From Betaproteobacteria bacterium (GTDB lineage Bacteria; Pseudomonadota; Gammaproteobacteria; Burkholderiales; Thiobacillaceae): a stretch of DNA of 64,000 nt. The stretch covers positions 186,001 to 250,000 of the forward strand of contig JACRNB010000007.1 of NCBI GenBank assembly GCA_016219425.1, given 5' to 3'. A model generated the notes under the pieces. The model was not told the DNA's origin and did not search any database. It saw only the letters and a program-made list of their open reading frames with translations. Position numbers and translations under genes: made by a program. This document shows, piece by piece, positions 48,234 through 57,326 of this stretch (the stretch's first letter is position 1; every line of letters starts with the position of its first letter).

Positions 48234-48574
48234 CCATCACCCTGGACGCGGACTGGAAAAGCGCGATGCGCGCTTCCGCACGGCAAGCATTCGGGGCTAA
48301 TGCCTACCAGGGCGAAACCCTGAATTTCGAGACGCCCGGGGCCTTTTTCTCCCGGCTGACCAGCCGCCGCTGGGCGGTACTCAATACGCTGCTGGGAGCA
48401 GGAGAGGTGCCGGTGCGTGAACTGGCGCGCCGCCTGGGCCGTGACGTCAAGCGAGTGCACGAAGACGCCGCCGAATTGGTGGAATTGGGCTTGATTGAAC
48501 GCACGGAGCACGGGGCGCTGCTTTGCCCCTTTGATGACATCCACATGGATATGCATATGAGGCAGGCCGCGTAG
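48215..48574 (+). CDS. HTH antitoxin-like regulator (TumA/HVO_A0114-like)
   Basis: A 119-residue protein with a winged-helix C-terminal half (SRRWAVLNTLLGAGEVPVRE, then LARRLGRDVKRVHEDAAELV, ELGLIER). This is the pattern of the HVO_A0114-type putative regulators that pair with TumE. It probably binds the palindrome at 47926-47947 and represses the operon. Unlike most pairs, the regulator is the second gene. Confidence 0.72.
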   Translation: MAKRTLTITLDADWKSAMRASARQAFGANAYQGETLNFETPGAFFSRLTSRRWAVLNTLLGAGEVPVRELARRLGRDVKRVHEDAAELVELGLIERTEHGALLCPFDDIHMDMHMRQAA

Positions 48575-49489
48575 TTACTTCGACCCGTCACCCCGCAACC
48601 TCTCCACCAGATAGTCGATCAACGCCCGCACCTTGGCATCGCCCTGGCGGCTGGGCAGGTACAGGGCGTTAAGGCGCCGGAACGGTCCCAGTGGGGGATG
48701 GTCCGGCATCAGGCGGACGAGCCGTCCGGCGTCCAGGTCCGCCACTGCCACAAAGTCCGGCAGGATGCCGCAGCCCAGCCCCGCCAGCAGGAGTTGCCGC
48801 ACCGCCTCGCTGCCGCTCACCACGGCGTTGCCCGCCACCCGCACGCGCACCGGGCCGCCTTCCGACTCGAATCGCCAAGGCTCCTGGGAGGCGGGGAGGC
48901 CCTGACGGATGCAGTTGTGCTGCGTCAGGTCGTCGGGGTGAACCGGTGCGGCGTGGCGTTCCAGATAGGACGGCGCGGCGCACAGGACGAAGCCCACCTC
49001 GCCCAGCGGTCGCGCGGCCAGGGCCTCGGACGGGTGGTCGGTGAGGCGCAACACCACGTCGAACCCCTCTTCCGCCAGGTCCACGAAACGATCCAGCAAC
49101 ACCAGATCCACGCGCAGTTCCGGGTGGCGTGCCAGCAGGCCGGGCAGCAGCGGCAGCAGGCGGCAGTGACCAAAGGCGACCGAGGCGCTCACCCGCAGCA
49201 CGCCCCTGGGTGCGCCGGCCAGACGACCCGCGGCGGCCTGGGCCGCTTCCGCCGCCTGGGCCAGCAGGGCGCATTGGGCATGCACCGCCTGTCCGGCCTC
49301 GGTCAGGCTCATGGCGCGGGTGGAGCGGTGCAAGAGCTTCACACCCAGCCCCGCCTCCAGCCGGCTGACGTGCTTGCTCACCGCCGAGGCGGTCATGCCC
49401 AACTGCGCGGCGGCCCTGCCGAAGCCGCCGGCTTCCACCACCTTGGCGAATACGCCCATCTCCGTCAGCCAGCGCATGGTCCGCCTCAT
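48575..49489 (-). CDS. LysR-family transcriptional regulator
   Basis: A 304-residue LysR regulator. Residues 1-65 hold the winged HTH (VVEAGGFGRAAAQLGMTASA, then VSKHVSRLEAGLGVKLLHRS). The effector domain includes LPLLPGLLARHPELRVDLVL. The ATG at 49477 (MRWLTEM) is an alternative start. It is divergent from the tautomerase gene, with an inverted repeat between them (49641-49678). Confidence 0.9.
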   Translation of the reverse strand: MRRTMRWLTEMGVFAKVVEAGGFGRAAAQLGMTASAVSKHVSRLEAGLGVKLLHRSTRAMSLTEAGQAVHAQCALLAQAAEAAQAAAGRLAGAPRGVLRVSASVAFGHCRLLPLLPGLLARHPELRVDLVLLDRFVDLAEEGFDVVLRLTDHPSEALAARPLGEVGFVLCAAPSYLERHAAPVHPDDLTQHNCIRQGLPASQEPWRFESEGGPVRVRVAGNAVVSGSEAVRQLLLAGLGCGILPDFVAVADLDAGRLVRLMPDHPPLGPFRRLNALYLPSRQGDAKVRALIDYLVERLRGDGSK

Positions 49490-49557
49490 TCACGTTGATC
49501 CTAAAAAACCGCAGCCGATGGATAAATCCATTACGGCTTAATGCGTTGCGAGTTTCC

Positions 49558-49613
49558 TGTAGGTGCGAATTCATTCGCACTGAAGCCTGTGCGAATGAAT
49601 TCGCACCTACAGG
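49558..49613. repeat. R3 'GAATTC' palindromic repeat pair
   Basis: Two inverted copies of GTAGGTGCGAATTCATTCGC between the divergent LysR and tautomerase genes. Confidence 0.85.
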
Positions 49614-49640
49614 CGCTTCAACTACGGTTTTAGATTGATA

Positions 49641-49678
49641 TGGAAACAATATTGTGAAGCCAGCGCGGATTGTTTCCA
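49641..49678. promoter_or_regulatory. Inverted repeat, possible LysR operator
   Basis: TGGAAACAAT and ATTGTTTCCA, perfect 10-base arms with an 18-base spacer, 49 bases before the tautomerase start. Confidence 0.55.
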
Positions 49679-49726
49679 TTACAGCCATAAAAAAGAATGA
49701 GCGCCCCTGCCCCTGCGGAGTCCGCC

Positions 49727-50107
49727 ATGCCCTACCTCCAGATTCGTATCGCCTCCCCCCATCCTGTTGATCCGGCCCGTCTCGGCGAGGCGGCGACTCG
49801 CCTCATGGCGGAAGTGATGCACAAGCGCCGCGAGGTGACGGTGGTGGAGGTCGTGCCCAGCGCTGGCGCGTGGTTCGTGGATGGCGCGCCCGTTTCCGGC
49901 CCCGCCGTCCAGGCCGACATCAAGATCACCCGGGGAACCAACACGGAGGCGGAGAAGGCCCGCCTGCTGGCGGCGTTCCAGGGTTTGTTGCGGGAGACGC
50001 TGGGCGATCTGGCGGCCCCGGCCTATGTGGTGATCCATGAGATCGCCGCCACCGACTGGGGCTATGACGGCCTGCCCCAGGCCGCGCGGCTGACGGCGAA
50101 ACGGTAG
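49727..50107 (+). CDS. 4-oxalocrotonate tautomerase-family protein
   Basis: A 126-residue protein starting MPYLQIRIASPHP; removal of Met leaves the catalytic Pro1 of the tautomerase superfamily. ITRGTNTEAEKARLLAAF is the typical second helix-strand unit. Longer than the 62-residue 4-OT, so it may be a two-module form. Substrate unknown. The ATG at 49727 was chosen because it places Pro at position 2. Probably regulated by the divergent LysR protein, and followed 11 bases later by an SnoaL-like gene. Confidence 0.8.
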   Translation: MPYLQIRIASPHPVDPARLGEAATRLMAEVMHKRREVTVVEVVPSAGAWFVDGAPVSGPAVQADIKITRGTNTEAEKARLLAAFQGLLRETLGDLAAPAYVVIHEIAATDWGYDGLPQAARLTAKR

Positions 50108-50118
50108 GAGGGCGCGCC

Positions 50119-50577
50119 ATGGAAATCCACGCTCATCCCATCACCGGCGCGGAATGCGCCGATCCCGCCACGCCCCTGGGGGCGCTGTCCGAGTTCTACC
50201 GCGCCTTCAATGGCCGCAATCTGGCGCTGATGCGGCAGAACTGGCATGCCGCGGAATGTGTGCTGGACAACCCGCTGGGCGGCCTCCGCCGGGGCTGGGG
50301 CGAGATCGAACCGCTCTACGCGCGCCTGTTCGAGGGCGCGGCGCGGGTGCAGGTGGCGTTCTTCGACTACACCTTGCATCTGGGCGGCGAGTTGTTCGTG
50401 GCCGCCGGGCGGGAGCGGGGCCAGTTTGCTCGGAATGATGAGCGCATCGACCTCGCCATCCGCACCAGCCGGGTGTTTCGATTTACGGAGGGGCGCTGGC
50501 GGCAGGTTCACCACCACGGCTCCATCGAAGACCCGGCGTTGCTGGCACGCTATCAGGCAGCGGTTCTGGCGCGCTGA
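50119..50577 (+). CDS. SnoaL/NTF2-like protein
   Basis: A 152-residue protein with an NTF2-like alpha+beta plan: LGALSEFYRAFNGRNLALMR, NWHAAECVLDNPLGGLRRGW, EPLYARLFEGAARVQVAF, and a C-terminal VFRFTEGRWRQVHHHGSIED. Such cone-shaped folds bind small ligands or act as isomerases. It shares an operon with the tautomerase, hinting at a common small-molecule substrate. The ATG follows GGAGGGC. Confidence 0.75.
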   Translation: MEIHAHPITGAECADPATPLGALSEFYRAFNGRNLALMRQNWHAAECVLDNPLGGLRRGWGEIEPLYARLFEGAARVQVAFFDYTLHLGGELFVAAGRERGQFARNDERIDLAIRTSRVFRFTEGRWRQVHHHGSIEDPALLARYQAAVLAR

Positions 50578-50586
50578 GTGGGCGTC

Positions 50587-51135
50587 TCAACGCCCGTAAC
50601 GCCCCCGCAACACCGCCTTGCCCAGCGCATTCTGGTTGAGGAAGTAGCCCACCATGGCGGCGGGGGCGTTCTCGTCCAGCGGCAGCTTGTCCACCTTGAG
50701 GGCGTGCACGGTGAAGAGGTAGCGGTGCGGCTTGTCACCCACCGGCGGACAGGGGCCGCCGTAGCCGGGCTGGCCAAAGTCGGTGCGGCTTTGCACCGCG
50801 CCTGCGGGAGCCAGACCGGATTTGGGATCGCCCGCACCCGGCTTCAGGCCGGTGGCGTCGGCGGGCAGGTTGAACACCAGCCAGTGCCACCAGCCGCTGC
50901 CGGTGGGGGCGTCGGGGTCGTAGACGGTGACGGCGAAGCTCTTTGTACCCTGGGGCGCGCCCTGCCAGGCCAGGGCTGGCGAGACATTGCCGCCTTCGCA
51001 ACCGAAGCCCCGGAACACCTGCGCCTCGGCGATGCGGGCGCCCGGCTTGATCTCGGGGCTGGTGAGGGTGAAACCACCGGCGCAAACCTGGGCGGCAAGC
51101 AGGGTGGTCGATACGAACAGGGCGGTTTTCAACAT
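50587..51135 (-). CDS. PEBP/YbhB-family periplasmic protein
   Basis: A 182-residue protein with a signal peptide (MLKTALFVSTTLLAAQVCAG). The mature part has the PEBP ligand-binding motifs VYDPDAPTGSGWWHWLVFNL and YGGPCPPVGDKPHRYLFTVH. Raf-kinase-inhibitor-like proteins of bacteria have unknown substrates. It starts a possible operon of its own and ends convergent with the SnoaL-like gene. Confidence 0.88.
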   Translation of the reverse strand: MLKTALFVSTTLLAAQVCAGGFTLTSPEIKPGARIAEAQVFRGFGCEGGNVSPALAWQGAPQGTKSFAVTVYDPDAPTGSGWWHWLVFNLPADATGLKPGAGDPKSGLAPAGAVQSRTDFGQPGYGGPCPPVGDKPHRYLFTVHALKVDKLPLDENAPAAMVGYFLNQNALGKAVLRGRYGR

Positions 51136-51163
51136 GGGGAATCTCCTTCGTGGTGTTGGGTTG

Positions 51164-51469
51164 TCAGGGGGTTGGGGCGCCTGGGCCTGGGTAGGTGCGC
51201 TGGCGTTCGGCGGTGTAGGCCCACCAGGGCCGGGCGGGGTCGCCCGCCATGAAGCGGACCACGGAGAGGAAGACGTCGAGAACGCATGGGTCTTGCCGTG
51301 TGCAGGTGAGTCGGCTCAAGCGTTCGTACATCTCGTAGGGATCCTGTCCCGCCAGGTCGGCTGGGGCCTCAATGCCCAGGCGGTGCAGGTCGCGGGCCAT
51401 GGCGGGGCCGATGTTGGGCAGGTCTTCCAGGCGGGCGAGCCGGTCGCGGCGGACTTTGTCGGGGTGCAT
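51164..51469 (-). CDS. Helix-hairpin-helix protein (Cdd1-like)
   Basis: A 101-residue protein. LARLEDLPNIGPAMARDLHR and LGIEAPADLAGQDPYEMYER form a helix-hairpin-helix pair as in the 'pathogenicity locus'/Cdd1 family and the TfoX C-terminal domain; CTRQDPCVLDVFLSVVRFM gives two cysteines. Likely binds DNA non-specifically; role unknown. It follows the methyltransferase stop by six bases on the same strand. Confidence 0.78.
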   Translation of the reverse strand: MHPDKVRRDRLARLEDLPNIGPAMARDLHRLGIEAPADLAGQDPYEMYERLSRLTCTRQDPCVLDVFLSVVRFMAGDPARPWWAYTAERQRTYPGPGAPTP

Positions 51470-51475
51470 GCGCCG

Positions 51476-52294
51476 TCAGCCTGGTTTGCGCCCGTGCGCA
51501 TACAGCACTTCTATGCGCAGGGGGACGCCCCCACCCTGGTCCAGCGCCGTGATCTCGGCCAGGTGTTCGGTTCGAAATCGCTCCAGGTCCGTTGCGGAGA
51601 GCTGACCAAGCAGGCTGCGGAAACCGGCATGCCAGAGCACCTCCCACCAGCCTTCGGCATCCGCCAGCGGATAACTCAGGTCGCGCCGCGTCACCTGGAT
51701 ATCTTTCAGACCGGCGGCGGCGAGCAGGGCGTGATTCAGCGCTTCATTGCTCAGGCGTTTCCAGCTCAGGGGCGGAGGCTCCACTCCATAGCTTTGGATA
51801 CGCGCCAGGAATAGATCCACGTTGGGCGAAAAGGAACCCTCGGCAAATCCACTGACCAGCACCTGTCCGCCCGGTTTCAGGCGCTCGACGATGCCGCGCA
51901 GACAAGCCGCCATGTCTTCGACAAAGAACAGGGCAAAGGCCGCCGTAGCGCAGTGGAAGTGCTCCGGCGGGAAGCTCAGGTCGGTCATGTCCATGACCTG
52001 AAACGCCACGTTGCCCAAACCCCGCCCCTCCGCCTTGCCCGCCGCTTGACGCAACATGCCGTCCGACATGTCGATGCCGGTGACCCGGCCCCTGGGCAGG
52101 CAATGCGCCAGGTTCATGGCCACCGCGCCGGTGCCGGTGGCTACATCCAGAACATGCTCGTCGCCGGCGAGTTGGAGCCGGCTCACCAGATGTGCCGCGC
52201 TCTCCGGGAAAAAACGCAACGCGGCCCGGTCATAGCCGGGCGCGACGGTGTTGAAGGTCTGGCGGATGAGTTCTTTGCGCTGGTTTTCGTTCAT
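51476..52294 (-). CDS. Class I SAM-dependent methyltransferase
   Basis: A 272-residue UbiE-like methyltransferase. Motif I is VLDVATGTGAVAMNL, motif II VTGIDMSDGMLRQAAGKAEG, motif post-III LKPGGQVLVSGFAEGSF. It opens MNENQRKELIRQTFNTVAPG. Substrate not readable. The C-terminal half (VTRRDLSYPLADAEGWWEVL) is typical of small-molecule methyltransferases. Confidence 0.85.
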   Translation of the reverse strand: MNENQRKELIRQTFNTVAPGYDRAALRFFPESAAHLVSRLQLAGDEHVLDVATGTGAVAMNLAHCLPRGRVTGIDMSDGMLRQAAGKAEGRGLGNVAFQVMDMTDLSFPPEHFHCATAAFALFFVEDMAACLRGIVERLKPGGQVLVSGFAEGSFSPNVDLFLARIQSYGVEPPPLSWKRLSNEALNHALLAAAGLKDIQVTRRDLSYPLADAEGWWEVLWHAGFRSLLGQLSATDLERFRTEHLAEITALDQGGGVPLRIEVLYAHGRKPG

Positions 52295-52326
52295 GGGGTC
52301 TTTCTGTCCGTGGCAGTCACGATTAT

Positions 52327-52462
52327 GGGGGGCCTCGGAAAACCCGTCATACCCGCCCCCGGTCGGGGCCGAGGGTAGGCTCCAGCGGGTATCCAGCTTG
52401 TTGATTTCACTGGGTTCCCGCTTTCGCGGGAACGACGAATCCGAGGTTTTTCGAGGCCCCCC
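52327..52462. repeat. R6 repeat with outer inverted arms
   Basis: Outer arms GGGGGGCCTCGGAAAACC and GGTTTTTCGAGGCCCCCC bracket the inner CGTCATACCCGC / TTCCCGCTTTCGCGGGAACG palindrome. Near twin of 61437-61549. Confidence 0.85.
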
Positions 52463-52498
52463 GTAGTGCGTAGATGCGGTTCGCCACGCTCACCGCAT

Positions 52499-53293
52499 CT
52501 ACGTCCTGCGTGCTTCGATATTGGCCGAAACCACGTAGTCCGTCACGGATGCGCCCGGCGCCCAGTCGCGGATGAATTCGCGGCTTTCGTCCTTGGGGGT
52601 GATGCGCACCGATTCGAATCCGGCGGCGCGGAGCATGGCCGTGAGTTCTTCGATCAATGCAGCCCCGGCCATGCAGCCGGTGTAGAGCGCCAGGTCGGCG
52701 CGCACCGCTTCGGGCAGTTCGGCGGTGGCGACGATGTCGGCGATGGCGAGGCGTCCGCCCGGCTTCAGCACGCGAAAGGCTTCGGCGAACACGCGCGCCT
52801 TGTCGGGCGAGAGGTTGATGACGCAGTTGGAAATGACTGCATCCACCGAGGCGTCGGCCAGCGGCAGGGCTTCGATCTCGCCCAGGCGGAATTCGACGTT
52901 GGCATAACCGCCCTGGACGGCGTTGGCGCGCGCCTTGGCGAGCATGTCCGGGGTCATGTCGACGCCGATGACGCGGCCTGTCTCGCCTACCTGGCGCGCA
53001 GCCAAAAAGCAGTCGAAGCCCGCGCCGCTGCCCAGGTCGAGTACGGTTTCGCCCACTTGCAGGGCGGCGATGGCCTGGGGGTTGCCGCAGCCCAGGCCCA
53101 GGTTTGCGCCTTGCGGCACGATGGCCATCTCTATCTCGCTGTAGCCCAGCGCGGCAGAGGCGACCGGGGCCGGGCCGCAGCAGGCTCCGGCGGAGCAAGC
53201 GCAGACGGAGGGGTCCGGTGCAGCATCAGCGGCGCGGGCGGTGGCGCCGTAGTGCGCGCGCACGGCCTGGCGGATGTCGTGGGGGTCTTGCAT
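52499..53293 (-). CDS. arsM: Arsenite methyltransferase ArsM
   Basis: A 264-residue SAM-dependent methyltransferase that methylates arsenite. The Cys-rich N terminus ([14 protein letters not shown]) and [14 protein letters not shown] supply arsenic-binding thiols. Motif I is [15 protein letters not shown], followed by [18 protein letters not shown] and [16 protein letters not shown] with the conserved cysteine, and a later TGCMAGAA. Full length for the family. A SigZ-type sigma factor is encoded 60 bases upstream on the same strand, probably the same operon. Confidence 0.9.
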   Translation of the reverse strand: MQDPHDIRQAVRAHYGATARAADAAPDPSVCACSAGACCGPAPVASAALGYSEIEMAIVPQGANLGLGCGNPQAIAALQVGETVLDLGSGAGFDCFLAARQVGETGRVIGVDMTPDMLAKARANAVQGGYANVEFRLGEIEALPLADASVDAVISNCVINLSPDKARVFAEAFRVLKPGGRLAIADIVATAELPEAVRADLALYTGCMAGAALIEELTAMLRAAGFESVRITPKDESREFIRDWAPGASVTDYVVSANIEARRT

Positions 53294-53353
53294 GTCATGC
53301 TCCTGTCGGGTGGGGGACAGGGAGGTAGACGCACCGAGACGGAAAAGGATGCA

Positions 53354-53881
53354 TCACGCCGTGCGCCGTTTTTTGTAGGCGAGACCTTCGGCGTCCATGT
53401 CCACGTGGCAGCAATCCAGCACCCGTTCCCGCAGTTTTTCGCGTCCACGCAGTACGCGGGATTTGGTGGCGGGCAGGCTGAGGCCGAGGCGCTGGGCCAC
53501 CGTCTTGTGCGGCAGGCCTTCGATTTCAGACAGATACACCGCATCCCGGCAGGTCTCGGGCAGGGTCTGGATCATGGGCGCCATGCAGGCGGCCAGGGCC
53601 GCCGTGGCGTCTGCCGCCGGTTCAGGTGCGGGCAGGTCTTCCGTAAGTTCTTCCCAGGGGCGGCGGGCGCGGTAGTGGTCGGCAATGGCGTTGTCCGCCA
53701 CGCGGTAGAGCCAGGCAGCCAGACGCTCTGCATCGCGCACCTGGTCGAGGTGCAGGGTGAGCTTGAGGAAGACCTCTTGCAGTACGTCATCCGCGTCCGC
53801 TGCATCGCGCACCCGGCGCGCGACGTAGCGGCGCAGGGCGGCATGCCAGTCGCGCCAGAGGTCGGCGGGGGCGGTCGTCAT
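53354..53881 (-). CDS. SigZ-type ECF RNA polymerase sigma factor
   Basis: A 175-residue ECF sigma factor. Region 2 is LRRYVARRVRDAADADDVLQ, EVFLKLTLHL, LAAWLYRVADNAIADHYR; region 4 is LPETCRDAVYLSEIEGLPHK, TVAQRLGLSLPATKSRVLRG. The C terminus VLDCCHVDMDAEG holds a Cys-Cys-His cluster that could sense metals or redox. SigZ-like factors often sit by arsM or other resistance genes; here arsM is directly downstream. Confidence 0.87.
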   Translation of the reverse strand: MTTAPADLWRDWHAALRRYVARRVRDAADADDVLQEVFLKLTLHLDQVRDAERLAAWLYRVADNAIADHYRARRPWEELTEDLPAPEPAADATAALAACMAPMIQTLPETCRDAVYLSEIEGLPHKTVAQRLGLSLPATKSRVLRGREKLRERVLDCCHVDMDAEGLAYKKRRTA

Positions 53882-53912
53882 GTCTCGCGTTCCAGAAGAA
53901 GGGCAACCGTCC

Positions 53913-54266
53913 CTACTTCTTGGTCTCCAGCATCCCCTTCAACCCGGCAAAGGGGTTGAAGGTGGCGCTGGCCGTCGCGCCGCCCGTATCCGTGCGCCCT
54001 TCCAGATCCTTCAGCTTGGCGTGCTCGTTCTCGTGGCAGTAGGTGCAGAGCAGTTCCCAGTTGCTGCCGTCGGGCGGGTTGTCGTGGTGGTTGCTGTTCT
54101 TGTGGTGGACCTCCAGCAATTGCAGGTTGCTGTGGTCGAAGGCGCGGGCGCAGCGTCCGCATACCCAGGGGAACAGTTTCAGGGCCTGGGCGCGGTAGCC
54201 GGATTCGCGCTTTTCGGCGTTGCGGCGGGCTTCGAGGACGATCTGGTCGAGGCGGTCTTGGGCCAT
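53913..54266 (-). CDS. HNH endonuclease-family protein (YajD-like)
   Basis: A 117-residue protein with zinc cysteines WVCGRCARAF and LLCTYCHENEH, and the HNH core LLEVHHKNSNHHDNPPDGSN. It resembles YajD, a small HNH protein of unknown role. The ATG at 54266 gives MAQDRLDQIVLEARRNAEKR. It is divergent from nifH. Confidence 0.85.
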   Translation of the reverse strand: MAQDRLDQIVLEARRNAEKRESGYRAQALKLFPWVCGRCARAFDHSNLQLLEVHHKNSNHHDNPPDGSNWELLCTYCHENEHAKLKDLEGRTDTGGATASATFNPFAGLKGMLETKK

Positions 54267-54307
54267 GGCGGGCTCCTGCTTTGGGCGGATGTCAGCCCGA
54301 AGTCTAG

Positions 54308-55456
<1,149 letters not shown>

Positions 55457-55462
55457 TGTCCG

Positions 55463-55580
55463 CCCCCCTCCCCTCTGGGGGAGGGTTGGGGTGAGGGAGC
55501 AACGGCAAATCAGGCGTTACCGCCGGATCAACCCGAGTTCCCTCACCCCCGGCCCCTCCCCCGAGGGGGGAGGGGAGCAA
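55463..55580. repeat. R1 palindromic repeat between nifH and nifD
   Basis: Inverted arms GGGGGAGGGTTGGGGTGAGG and its inverse around a GCAACGGCAAATCAGGCG-type centre. It occupies most of the 173-base nifH-nifD gap. Confidence 0.88.
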
Positions 55581-55629
55581 ACCAACCACGCCGTCCACAG
55601 ATTGGTGGCGGCGTGAAAGGAGAAACGAA

Positions 55630-57117
55630 ATGACTGCTTTGACCAAAGAAGAGACCGAAGCCCTCATCGCCGAGGTGCTGGAGGTTTATCCGGAAAAGGC
55701 CAAGAAGGACCGGGCCAAGCATCTGGCCGTGAATGACCAGAGCATCGAGCAATCCAAGAAGTGCATCACCTCCAACCGCAAGTCCCTGCCTGGCGTGATG
55801 ACCATCCGCGGTTGCGCCTACGCCGGTTCCAAGGGCGTGGTCTGGGGCCCCATCAAGGACATGATCCACATCTCCCACGGCCCCGTGGGCTGCGGCCAGT
55901 ACTCCCGCGCCGGACGCCGCAACTACTACGTCGGCATGACCGGGGTGAATACCTACGGCACGATGAACTTCACCTCCGACTTCCAGGAGAAGGACATCGT
56001 CTTCGGCGGCGACAAGAAGCTGGCCAAGCTGATCGGTGAGATCGAAGGCCTGTTCCCCCTCAACAAGCGCATCTCGGTGCAGTCCGAGTGCCCCATCGGC
56101 CTGATCGGCGACGACATCGAAGCCGTCTCCAAGAAGGCTGCTGCGGAATTCAACAAGCCGGTGGTGCCGGTGCGTTGCGAAGGCTTCCGGGGCGTTTCCC
56201 AGTCCCTGGGCCACCACATCGCCAACGACGCCGTGCGTGACTGGGTGTTCGAGCGCAACGGCAAGGATGTCACCACCGCCTTCGTGCCCGGCCCCTACGA
56301 CGTCTCCATCATCGGCGACTACAACATCGGCGGCGACGCCTGGTCTTCCCGCATCCTGCTGGAAGAAATGGGCCTGCGGGTCGTGGCCCAGTGGTCCGGC
56401 GACGGCACCCTGGAAGAGATCGAGCTGACCCCGAAGGTCAAGCTCAACCTCATCCACTGCTACCGCTCGATGAACTACATCGCCCGCCACATGGAAGAGA
56501 AGTACGCCATCCCCTGGCTGGAATACAACTTCTTCGGCCCCACCAAGATCGCCGAGTCGCTGCGCGCCATCGCCGCCCACTTCGACGACAAGATCAAGGC
56601 CGGCGCCGAGGCGGTGATCGCCAAGTACCAGCCCATGGTGGATGCCGTCATCGCCAAGTACCGCGCCCGCCTCGAAGGCAAGCGCGTGATGCTGTACGTC
56701 GGCGGCCTGCGTCCGCGCCACGTCATCGGCTCGTATGAAGATCTGGGCATGGAAGTGGTGGGCACCGGCTACGAATTCGGCCACGGCGACGACTACGACC
56801 GCACCGTCAAGGAGATGGGTAACGCCACCCTGCTGTACGACGACGTCACCGGCTTCGAGTTCGAAGAGTTCGTGAAGCGCGTCAAGCCCGACCTGATCGG
56901 CTCCGGCATCAAGGAGAAGTACATCTTCCAGAAGATGGGTGTGCCCTTCCGCCAGATGCACTCCTGGGACTACTCCGGCCCGTACCACGGCTACGACGGC
57001 TTCGCCATCTTCGCCCGCGACATGGACATGACCATCAACAACCCGTGCTGGAAAAAGATGGAAGCGCCCTGGTTGAAGAAGCCGGAAGCCGTCGAGGAAT
57101 TGGCGAAGGCCGCGTGA
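55630..57117 (+). CDS. nifD: Nitrogenase molybdenum-iron protein alpha chain NifD
   Basis: A 495-residue alpha subunit. P-cluster ligands are C62 (IRGCAYAG), C88 (GPVGCGQYS) and C154 ([12 protein letters not shown]). FeMo-co ligands are C277 (LNLIHCYRS) and H444 (FRQMHSWDY), and H195 lies in the substrate-reduction site (SLGHHIAND). These identify the molybdenum enzyme rather than the V or Fe-only forms. The ATG follows GGAGAAACG. Confidence 0.99.
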   Translation: MTALTKEETEALIAEVLEVYPEKAKKDRAKHLAVNDQSIEQSKKCITSNRKSLPGVMTIRGCAYAGSKGVVWGPIKDMIHISHGPVGCGQYSRAGRRNYYVGMTGVNTYGTMNFTSDFQEKDIVFGGDKKLAKLIGEIEGLFPLNKRISVQSECPIGLIGDDIEAVSKKAAAEFNKPVVPVRCEGFRGVSQSLGHHIANDAVRDWVFERNGKDVTTAFVPGPYDVSIIGDYNIGGDAWSSRILLEEMGLRVVAQWSGDGTLEEIELTPKVKLNLIHCYRSMNYIARHMEEKYAIPWLEYNFFGPTKIAESLRAIAAHFDDKIKAGAEAVIAKYQPMVDAVIAKYRARLEGKRVMLYVGGLRPRHVIGSYEDLGMEVVGTGYEFGHGDDYDRTVKEMGNATLLYDDVTGFEFEEFVKRVKPDLIGSGIKEKYIFQKMGVPFRQMHSWDYSGPYHGYDGFAIFARDMDMTINNPCWKKMEAPWLKKPEAVEELAKAA

Positions 57118-57125
57118 CGTGAAAT

Positions 57126-57163
57126 GTCGGGTTACGGCGCAAAAAACCGCGCCTAACCCGACC
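57126..57163. repeat. Hairpin between nifD and nifK
   Basis: GTCGGGTTACGGCGC and GCGCCTAACCCGAC around AAAAAACC. A stable stem nine bases after the nifD stop; could stabilise the nifHD mRNA end. Confidence 0.7.
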
Positions 57164-57183
57164 TACGCCCTGGCGAAGGTGGT

Positions 57184-57244
57184 GTAGGTGCGAATTTATT
57201 CGCACACCAGGGTGGGCAAATTGTGCGAATGAATTCGCACCTAC
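57184..57244. repeat. R3 'GAATTC' palindromic repeat pair
   Basis: GTAGGTGCGAATTTATTCGC and GTGCGAATGAATTCGCACCT in inverted orientation, in the nifD-nifK gap. Confidence 0.85.
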
Positions 57245-57326
57245 ATCGCCCCGTGAGGGGTGACGTGGAACCTAGATCAACCCACGCCCGTGTCCGCAGA
57301 TTGGCGGCTCGGGTAAGGAGATGAAC

